Program-made: the position numbers and the translations under genes | Part shown: one piece after another, positions 8,072-12,494 of the stretch | How the letters are laid out: each line of letters starts with the position of its first letter | Numbering within the stretch: the stretch's first letter is position 1 | Assembly: GCA_000431775.1 (NCBI GenBank) | Contig: FR888229.1 | Span: forward strand, 15,702 to 29,625 | Reading direction: 5' to 3' | Origin: Clostridium sp. CAG:413 | GTDB taxonomy: Bacteria > Bacillota > Clostridia > Oscillospirales > Acutalibacteraceae | DNA: 13,924 nucleotides | Notes under the pieces: generated by a model | Database searches by the model: none | What the model was told of the DNA's origin: nothing | What the model saw: the letters and a program-made list of their open reading frames with translations, nothing else

Positions 8072-8123
8072 GACTAAAATTAAAAAAATTTAGGATCAAG
8101 CAGAAACAGAGAAAACCAGAACA

Positions 8124-8146
8124 CTTCGGCTGATAAACAGCCGAAG
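8124..8146 (-). terminator. Stem-loop after small peptide gene 2 (likely terminator)
   Basis: A perfect 9-base stem CTTCGGCTG (8124-8132) with its complement at 8138-8146 and a 5-base loop, 16 bases past the peptide stop. The minus-strand tail is T-rich but interrupted (TGTTCTGGTTTTC), so efficiency may be moderate. Part of one arm can alternatively pair with 8150-8154 (CGAAG/CTTCG), giving a smaller competing hairpin. Confidence 0.6.
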
Positions 8147-8162
8147 CGCCTTCGCGTGACAA

Positions 8163-8291
8163 TCAAAGAGGAAGTATTCCAAAAATACTTTGGATGAGTT
8201 TAATAATTAAATCAATAATTCCGGCGGCCTTGAACTCGCTGAGGTGCTCAAGGAGTTCTTTAATAAAAGAAAGGATAGCATTGATATTCAT
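8163..8291 (-). CDS. Small amphipathic peptide 2 (42 aa), paralogue of the gene at 8444
   Basis: I do not recognise this family. Reading from the ATG at 8291 gives a 42-residue peptide ending at the TGA at 8163-8165, with GGAGG at 8300-8304, eight bases before the start. The sequence opens MNINAILSFIKELLEHL, contains the EFKAAGII core at residues 19-26 and ends ILPL. Hydrophobic residues recur every three to four positions, indicating an amphipathic helix interrupted by Gly24 and Gly38. Charge is near neutral to slightly negative (three Lys against four Asp/Glu). There is no Cys, no signal peptide cleavage site and no double-glycine leader. About 26 of 42 residues match the neighbouring copy. 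It has its own consensus promoter (8337-8365). Size and pattern recall membrane-active peptides such as beta-type phenol-soluble modulins or type I toxins, but that is a guess from shape, not homology. Confidence 0.72.
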   Translation of the reverse strand: MNINAILSFIKELLEHLSEFKAAGIIDLIIKLIQSIFGILPL

Positions 8292-8315
8292 CTTTTTGTC
8301 CTCCAATTATAGAAT

Positions 8316-8331
8316 TGTAGCGGTTACTACA
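8316..8331 (-). promoter_or_regulatory. Inverted repeat at the start site of peptide gene 2 (operator or 5' hairpin)
   Basis: On the minus strand TGTAG-N6-CTACA begins about five bases past the -10 and so overlaps the expected transcription start. The same arms occur at the same place in copy 1 (8603-8618) although the centre differs. It could be a repressor site or a stem at the 5' end of the mRNA. Confidence 0.55.
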
Positions 8332-8336
8332 CTTAA

Positions 8337-8365
8337 ATTATACATACAATATCGATGCTTGTCAA
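8337..8365 (-). promoter_or_regulatory. Consensus promoter of small peptide gene 2
   Basis: A perfect TTGACA (8360-8365), a 17-base spacer and a perfect TATAAT (8337-8342) on the minus strand. This is the strongest-looking promoter in the window. The spacer is almost identical to that of copy 1. Confidence 0.88.
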
Positions 8366-8391
8366 TAGTTTTTTAAATTGACGTGAATGAA

Positions 8392-8423
8392 ACAACACCC
8401 TCGGATAACTCCGAGGGTGTTGT
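8392..8423 (-). terminator. Strong stem-loop after small peptide gene 1
   Basis: A perfect 14-base stem (8392-8405 with 8410-8423) with a 4-base loop, 20 bases past the stop at 8444. The minus-strand tail is only weakly T-rich (TTTCATTC). It separates the two peptide units, and the promoter of copy 2 begins about 27 bases further on. Confidence 0.75.
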
Positions 8424-8443
8424 GATGTTATGCTATGCTATGG

Positions 8444-8578
8444 TCAGAGGGGCATTATTTCATAGAGTTTCTTGAAAAACCCTATGATTATTTCAATGAT
8501 ACCTGCGGCCTTGAACTCTTTAAGATATTCAAGAAGCTCTTTTACAAAGGGAAGAATCGCATCGGGAATAATATTCAT
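8444..8578 (-). CDS. Small amphipathic peptide 1 (44 aa), paralogue of the gene at 8163
   Basis: Unrecognised family. From the ATG at 8578 it encodes 44 residues, opening MNIIPDAILPFVKELLEYL, with EFKAAGII at residues 21-28 and ending EIMPL. A second in-frame ATG lies directly upstream (8579-8581); 8578 is preferred because it puts GGAGG (8587-8591) eight bases away, exactly as in copy 2, and aligns the MNI opening of both peptides. Hydrophobic residues at three-to-four spacing suggest a long amphipathic helix. Five Lys and six acidic residues leave it near neutral. There is no Cys and no export signal. The N-terminal half and the KAAGII core are conserved between copies, while the region from residue 33 on differs but keeps a final Pro-Leu. 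A longer frame on the opposite strand (8472-8846) covers it and lacks comparable ribosome-site and promoter support. Confidence 0.72.
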   Translation of the reverse strand: MNIIPDAILPFVKELLEYLKEFKAAGIIEIIIGFFKKLYEIMPL

Positions 8579-8602
8579 CATTTTGTCCTCCAGTTATAAA
8601 TT

Positions 8603-8618
8603 TGTAGTATTAACTACA
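8603..8618 (-). promoter_or_regulatory. Inverted repeat at the start site of peptide gene 1 (operator or 5' hairpin)
   Basis: TGTAGTTAATACTACA on the minus strand: perfect 6-base arms around a 4-base centre, starting five bases past the -10. It sits where transcription should begin, so a bound repressor would block the promoter, or the RNA would start with a hairpin. Confidence 0.6.
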
Positions 8619-8623
8619 CTTAA

Positions 8624-8652
8624 ATTATACATACAATACCGATGCTTGTCAT
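8624..8652 (-). promoter_or_regulatory. Promoter of small peptide gene 1
   Basis: On the minus strand ATGACA (8647-8652), one base from consensus, a 17-base spacer, and TATAAT (8624-8629). The spacer matches copy 2 in all but one base. Confidence 0.83.
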
Positions 8653-8686
8653 TAGTCACTTTGGTTGATTTGTCTAAAAATTTACA

Positions 8687-8720
8687 AAATAGCCATAATA
8701 TTTTTACTTTTTCGCTATTT
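8687..8720 (-). terminator. Weak stem-loop after the thioredoxin gene
   Basis: A 7-base arm AAATAGC containing the trxA stop codon pairs with GCTATTT across a 20-base loop and is followed on the minus strand by TTGTAAATTTTT. The long loop and A/T-rich stem make this a tentative terminator. Confidence 0.3.
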
Positions 8721-9026
8721 CAGCATATCCATTATGGCGCTCTTACCCGTTACTCCTATACTTCGGTTTTTAATTTCTCCGTTTTTAATGACAACTACGG
8801 TGGGAATGCTCATAATGCCGAAGCGTTGCGCCAGAGCTTTTTCTGAGTCGACATTGACCTTGCACACTTTTATATCGTCGCCCGCATTCACGGCTATATC
8901 CTCAATGACGGGTGACATCATTTTGCAGGGCTTGCACCATTCCGCAAAGAAATCTATCAGCACCGTTCCGTCATAATTCTCTATCTCGTCTGTGAAGCTG
9001 TCGCCCGTTATATCAAAAATCTTCAT
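8715..9026 (-). CDS. Thioredoxin-family protein (WCKPC active site)
   Basis: A small cytoplasmic thiol-disulfide protein, 103 residues, the normal size of a single thioredoxin domain. Seen: the buried Asp25 in VLIDFFAEWC, the active site W30-C-K-P-C34 and the cis-proline loop SIPT (73-76), followed by the last two strands. The classic site is WCGPC; Lys in place of Gly occurs in some clostridial thioredoxin-like proteins and would be expected to shift the redox potential, so the native partner may differ from that of TrxA. The ribosome site AAAGGA lies eight bases before the ATG at 9026. It lies 79 bases behind the SipL-like gene with no clear promoter between, so the two may share a transcript. 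No thioredoxin reductase is in view. Confidence 0.92.
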   Translation of the reverse strand: MKIFDITGDSFTDEIENYDGTVLIDFFAEWCKPCKMMSPVIEDIAVNAGDDIKVCKVNVDSEKALAQRFGIMSIPTVVVIKNGEIKNRSIGVTGKSAIMDMLK

Positions 9027-9105
9027 AAAAACTATCCTTTCGCTTTTAAGGTTTTACCTGTCGCTTTTCATAGTTTTAACGCTCACGGGCGATTTATACT
9101 TATTA

Positions 9106-10641
9106 TTATTTGGCGCACGGGATAAGCAGCATTCCTCCGTTTTCGACCCTGTCGGAGGAAATGTCGTTCTCATTTTTGATTGCGTCAACGGTGGTATGGT
9201 AACGCTTGGCGATATCCCATACGCTCTCCCCGCAGTCGCTGTAATATATCGTCAAAGCGCAGTTAGCTTCCTTTTCGCCTGTGTTTTCGACAAGCGTTAT
9301 ATCGCTGATATATTTACGCACGCAACAGGAGAGGACTATCCCCCTTGCCTTCATCTCTGTCTTGATTTCGAGCCTGCTTTCACCTGTCACGGCGCAGGAG
9401 CAGGCGAGTATCTGAACTCCGCCGTAGCAATTAATGCGTTCGGACGAATCATGCAGTGCGGCTGAATAATCAAAATCGACCGGCTTTTGTATCATGCCTA
9501 TCTGCGAGTCGGAGTCCTTATATATTACAGTTACGTTATATGTGCCCGTGATGAGGCATTTGCCGTCCTTACAGGAGAAATTCTTCCGCAATTCGCCGCA
9601 CCATACGCTGAGGATGCAGTCAACGCTGACGCCGATGCTCTCGAGCACGACTTTGTTTGTGAATACAGAGTCGAAACTGTCGTTGTAGGTCAGCAGCTCG
9701 ATGCTCTTGCGGGCGCTTTGCACATCGCACTCGGTTGAATAGGCATCGGTGATGAAACTGACAGGCAGGTTTTCAAAAGCCGCCGCCTCAGTACTTATCC
9801 TGACATTCAGGTCGATAAGCCGCATTTCACCCGAAGAATCTGCCTTAGCCACCGCTTCGCAGGAGCAGACATTCATATTGAGGCTCGGAATACTCGTTTC
9901 GTTTATACCGTCAAGCTCTATTATCTGGCTTATCGGCATAGAGTGATCGATGCTTTCAATTGCTGCGCTCCCCTCGCCTATATAGAATATTTTAACGCCG
10001 CACTCCCCTTTTACGAGTGCCTTGTTGCTGATGAGCTTAACCTCGCTTGACACGGCAAAGGCGGAGATGTTGAGCACCTGCGCCACCGGGGCTTTTTCAG
10101 CTCCCAGCTCAATGACCTCGCTCATGGCGAATGTACGGGAGCATACTGCCGCAAGGCTTGCAAAATCGCAGGGATCGCTCATTGTCTGTATTCCCGAGCC
10201 GCCTGCGGAGCAAAGAAGGTTCTCATCCCTTCGCTTGACAGCTTTAAATATAAATGTAAGCATCGCTCTTATATCTACCCGCCTCGAATTGACGGCGCGG
10301 CAGTTGACAAAATCGGTGTTGACCCTCACATCTGCGGCACAGTCAGGCGTGACGGCAGAGGATTCAACATATTTCTGAATCGGAGTATTCTGCTCATATG
10401 ACGCAATATTGCCGTTCTCACCGACATATATAAAACGGATAAGAGCGTTCACATCGGTTGTCAGCCTGCCTGAGTTGTTTTGCAGCGAAGCGACATTCGC
10501 CGTGACGGTGCATTTGAGTATGCGGCGTATCTCGGGGCAATAATCGGGCAGATTTATCTCGGCTTCAAGCGACTGTTCGGCGGTCGTTTCATATACGGTT
10601 TCATAGAAGCCGATCCTTTTGGTTTCGGTATTACAGTTCAT
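9106..10641 (-). CDS. sipL: SPOCS (DUF3794) and LysM domain protein, SipL-like
   Basis: A 511-residue protein matching the layout of clostridial SipL (about 520 residues), the partner of SpoIVA that anchors the spore coat to the forespore in Clostridioides difficile. Seen: an N-terminal region with LEAEINLPDYCPEIRRIL (about 25-42), which is the repeating SPOCS/DUF3794 start pattern; further SPOCS-like units around 165-270 and 300-420, with SSEVKLISNKALVKGECGVK and the related CLITGTYNVTVIY; and a C-terminal LysM domain (about 465-511) with GESVWDIAKRYHTTVDAIKNEN. In SipL the LysM domain binds SpoIVA. GGAGGAG lies about six bases before the ATG. The gene ends in three in-frame TAA codons (9100-9108). 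The symbol is by domain layout; other SPOCS-LysM proteins exist in Clostridia. Confidence 0.82.
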   Translation of the reverse strand: MNCNTETKRIGFYETVYETTAEQSLEAEINLPDYCPEIRRILKCTVTANVASLQNNSGRLTTDVNALIRFIYVGENGNIASYEQNTPIQKYVESSAVTPDCAADVRVNTDFVNCRAVNSRRVDIRAMLTFIFKAVKRRDENLLCSAGGSGIQTMSDPCDFASLAAVCSRTFAMSEVIELGAEKAPVAQVLNISAFAVSSEVKLISNKALVKGECGVKIFYIGEGSAAIESIDHSMPISQIIELDGINETSIPSLNMNVCSCEAVAKADSSGEMRLIDLNVRISTEAAAFENLPVSFITDAYSTECDVQSARKSIELLTYNDSFDSVFTNKVVLESIGVSVDCILSVWCGELRKNFSCKDGKCLITGTYNVTVIYKDSDSQIGMIQKPVDFDYSAALHDSSERINCYGGVQILACSCAVTGESRLEIKTEMKARGIVLSCCVRKYISDITLVENTGEKEANCALTIYYSDCGESVWDIAKRYHTTVDAIKNENDISSDRVENGGMLLIPCAK

Positions 10642-10680
10642 AGTGTTCTCCTCCCGCCCGTTTTTTGCTCAGAACAGGCA

Positions 10681-10703
10681 TATGTTTTTACCTAAATATA
10701 TTC
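10681..10703 (-). promoter_or_regulatory. Possible sigma-E-like promoter of the sipL-like gene
   Basis: On the minus strand GAATATA (10697-10703), 12 bases, then CATATG (starting with CATA at 10681-10684). This partly matches the sigma-E pattern (ATATT-like -35, CATA-led -10), and sipL is sigma-E controlled in C. difficile. The second half of the -10 does not match and the spacing is short, so this is weak. Confidence 0.28.
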
Positions 10704-10782
10704 AAGTCATGTCCCGAATATACATTCTGCGCCGAAAAAGCTGATTTTATAAAATAAAATTAATAAAAATTTAAAAAAATTA

Positions 10783-10811
10783 TTTACTTTATAAAAAGTT
10801 TATATTATAAT
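10783..10811 (+). promoter_or_regulatory. Promoter of the YdbC/PC4-like gene
   Basis: TTTACT (10783-10788), a 17-base spacer and a perfect TATAAT (10806-10811). The 40 bases before it are almost pure A/T, including A runs that could serve as an UP element. The expected start near 10818 leaves a leader of about 35 bases. Confidence 0.72.
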
Positions 10812-10852
10812 AAGTATCATAAAGCTATATCTTAATTGAAAGGAGAAACACC

Positions 10853-11071
10853 ATGCCCGAATTCACTTACGAAATCGTTGAATCAGTCGCTGTTCTTTCA
10901 GAAAACCCCAAAGGGTGGACTAAGGAACTCAATCTCATCAGCTGGAATGGCAGAGATCCCAAGTACGACATCAGAGAGTGGGCGCCCGACCATGAGAAAA
11001 TGGGCAAAGGCGTTACCCTCAGCAAGGACGAGATGGCTGCACTTCAGGAAGCTGTCAAAAACCTCAAATAA
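10853..11071 (+). CDS. YdbC/PC4-family single-stranded DNA binding protein
   Basis: A 72-residue protein of the bacterial YdbC family, homologous in fold to the eukaryotic transcription coactivator PC4. Family members are dimers that bind single-stranded DNA with little sequence preference. Seen: EIVESVAVLSENPKGWTKEL (7-26), LISWNGRDPKYDIREW (28-43), the PDHEKMGKGVTLSKDE stretch (45-60) and a final helix (60-71). This closely follows the family pattern in order and spacing. GGAG sits seven bases before the ATG, behind a good promoter. A larger overlapping frame on this strand begins at 10836 but has no ribosome site; its true start is the oxidoreductase ATG further on. Cellular role in bacteria is not settled: replication, repair or transcription are all possible. 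Confidence 0.92.
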   Translation: MPEFTYEIVESVAVLSENPKGWTKELNLISWNGRDPKYDIREWAPDHEKMGKGVTLSKDEMAALQEAVKNLK

Positions 11072-11083
11072 GATTTTTTTGCG

Positions 11084-11117
11084 GGCGCTGCGGGTCAACC
11101 GCAGCGTTGCTTTTTTT
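11084..11117 (+). terminator. Rho-independent terminator after the YdbC-like gene
   Basis: An 8-base GC-rich stem (CGCTGCGG 11086-11093 with 11099-11106), extended by two G-U pairs, with a 5-base loop, then seven T at 11111-11117. It stands 27 bases before the next start codon, so it may act as a partial terminator. Confidence 0.85.
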
Positions 11118-11144
11118 GAAATCTCAAAAGCAAAGGTAATGATT

Positions 11145-12425
11145 ATGAGCTACAAACCTTTAAAAACGATAATTGTCGGCGCAGGTCACAGAAGCCTCAC
11201 CTACGCCGCCCTCTCGGAACTTGAGAGCGATAAAATGCAGATAGTCGGCGTAGCCGACCCCGACCCGCGGCGCAGGCGAATGGCAGCGGAAAGATTCAAT
11301 CTTCCGCCGGAGAGATGCTTTTCAACGGCCGAGGAGGTCGCCGCCGTGCCGAAATTCGCCGATGCGGTCATTAACGGCACGATGGATCATATTCATGTCT
11401 CCACTACCGTTCCCCTGCTCAAGGCGGGATACGATGTGCTGCTCGAGAAGCCGTTCTCCGTCAGCGAGGAGGAGGCAAGATATCTTGTCTCCGAGGCGGA
11501 GAAATACGGCAGGAAGATCATGGTCTGCTTCGTGCTGCGCTATGCTCCGTTCTACCGCAAGATAAAGGAGCTTATCCTTGCAGGCGAGATAGGCAAAATA
11601 ATCAATATTCAGACAAACGAATTTGTCAGCTACCATCATATGTCCACAAGCCATGTGAGGGGCAAGTGGAACAACTCGGACAGATGCCATTCGACCATGC
11701 TGCTCGCCAAATGCTGCCACGATCTTGATTTGATGATGTGGCTTATGGGTGAGACGAAGCCCGTGAGCGTTTCAAGCTACGGCTGCAATATGCAGTTCGT
11801 GCCCGAAAACGCGCCGAAGAATTCCGGATATCGCTGCCTTGTGGATTGTCCGCTGGTTGACACATGCCTGTATTCGGCAAAGCGCATTTATTTAGACCAC
11901 CCTGACCGCTGGGCGTTTTATGTGTGGTCAGAGCTTGAGGGCAAGGAGAATCCAACCCTTGAGGATAAAGCCGAGATGCTGAAAACAAGCCCTTACGGCA
12001 TATGCGCCTTTAAGAGCGACAATAACGTGGTAGATCACCAGAGCGTCAACGTCTTATTTGAGAGCGGTGCTACCGGCACTCATTCAATGGTTGGCGGCGC
12101 AAGTTGCGGCAAAAGGACGATACGCATAACAGGCACTACAGGCATGATAGAGGGCACGTTTGAGGAGGGTATATTTACTCTGTCAAAGATCGACCCCTCG
12201 CCCGAATGCGAGCACAGTGACACAGTGTATGACGTTAAGGTTGATAATGATTCCCACGGCGGCGGTGACCTTGACCTCGTCAGGGACTTCGTTTCTTATG
12301 TTACCGACGGCAACGCCTCCGTCTCCTGCACAAGCATTCACGATTCGCTTGCGGGTCATCTTGTGGTTTTCCTCGCCGATAAATCGAGAGAAAACGGCGG
12401 AGAGCCGCAAAAAGTTATATTATAA
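11145..12425 (+). CDS. Gfo/Idh/MocA-family oxidoreductase with a cysteine-rich insertion
   Basis: NAD(P)-dependent oxidoreductase of the Gfo/Idh/MocA family, 426 residues, probably acting on a sugar or sugar-derived substrate that cannot be named from sequence. Seen: an N-terminal Rossmann fold with VGAGHRS (11-17) and acidic residues after the second strand (VADPD 36-40), the cofactor and substrate motif EKP (101-103), and KCCHDLDLMMWLMG (189-202), whose His and Asp match the family's catalytic region. A three-Cys motif RCLVDCPLVDTC (230-241) follows and resembles a metal site found in one subgroup. The start at 11145 is preferred to the ATG six bases earlier because AAAGG at 11132-11136 is then eight bases away; the frame is open much further upstream but overlaps the YdbC-like gene. 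No promoter fits between the preceding terminator and the start. Confidence 0.9.
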   Translation: MSYKPLKTIIVGAGHRSLTYAALSELESDKMQIVGVADPDPRRRRMAAERFNLPPERCFSTAEEVAAVPKFADAVINGTMDHIHVSTTVPLLKAGYDVLLEKPFSVSEEEARYLVSEAEKYGRKIMVCFVLRYAPFYRKIKELILAGEIGKIINIQTNEFVSYHHMSTSHVRGKWNNSDRCHSTMLLAKCCHDLDLMMWLMGETKPVSVSSYGCNMQFVPENAPKNSGYRCLVDCPLVDTCLYSAKRIYLDHPDRWAFYVWSELEGKENPTLEDKAEMLKTSPYGICAFKSDNNVVDHQSVNVLFESGATGTHSMVGGASCGKRTIRITGTTGMIEGTFEEGIFTLSKIDPSPECEHSDTVYDVKVDNDSHGGGDLDLVRDFVSYVTDGNASVSCTSIHDSLAGHLVVFLADKSRENGGEPQKVIL

Positions 12426-12437
12426 CATTGTATAAAG

Positions 12438-12480
12438 AAACAGACTGCGATAGGCAACGCTTACCGCAGTCTGTTTTTTC
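12438..12480. terminator. Bidirectional terminator between convergent genes
   Basis: A perfect 12-base stem (12438-12449 with 12465-12476) with a 15-base loop. The plus strand continues the T run (six T in total, 12474-12479) and the minus strand gives TTTCTTTATA, so it can end both the oxidoreductase and the IMP dehydrogenase transcripts. Confidence 0.88.
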
Positions 12481-12494
12481 TTTATTAGTTGTGT

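Larger units (their letters stand above)
8163..8652 (-). repeat. Tandem duplication of a promoter-leader-peptide cassette
   Basis: Two direct copies, 8444-8652 and 8163-8365. The promoter block is nearly invariant: by my reading 38 of 39 bases are identical between 8613-8651 and 8326-8364, covering most of the -35, the spacer, the -10 and the first arm of the inverted repeat. The rest of the leader and the coding parts are more diverged (about 62% peptide identity). No terminal repeats, integrase or transposase flank the pair, so a local duplication is the simplest explanation. Confidence 0.85.

Noticed and set aside
8142..8154. Competing CGAAG/CTTCG hairpin as a riboswitch-like antiterminator after peptide gene 2
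   Set aside because: Only a 5-base stem with a 3-base loop and no ligand-binding domain; more likely a chance overlap with the terminator arm.
8379..8442. Plus-strand TTGACG and TATGCT as an antisense promoter for a type I toxin-antitoxin arrangement at the peptide genes
   Set aside because: The two elements are about 44 bases apart, far beyond a usable spacer, and no antisense RNA terminator follows. No antitoxin RNA can be supported.
8425..8442. Short repeat of ATGCT units downstream of peptide gene 1
   Set aside because: Only two to three imperfect copies over 18 bases; not a CRISPR or VNTR array and no function is suggested.
8194..8846. Plus-strand frames at 8194-8376 and 8472-8846 that resemble one another
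   Set aside because: Their similarity comes from the duplicated peptide cassette being read on the wrong strand. They lack ribosome sites, and the second runs into trxA antisense.
10836..11144. Upstream extension of the oxidoreductase frame to 10836
   Set aside because: It would overlap the YdbC-like gene in another frame and run through its terminator; the extra residues show no Rossmann-fold homology, and a ribosome site supports 11145.
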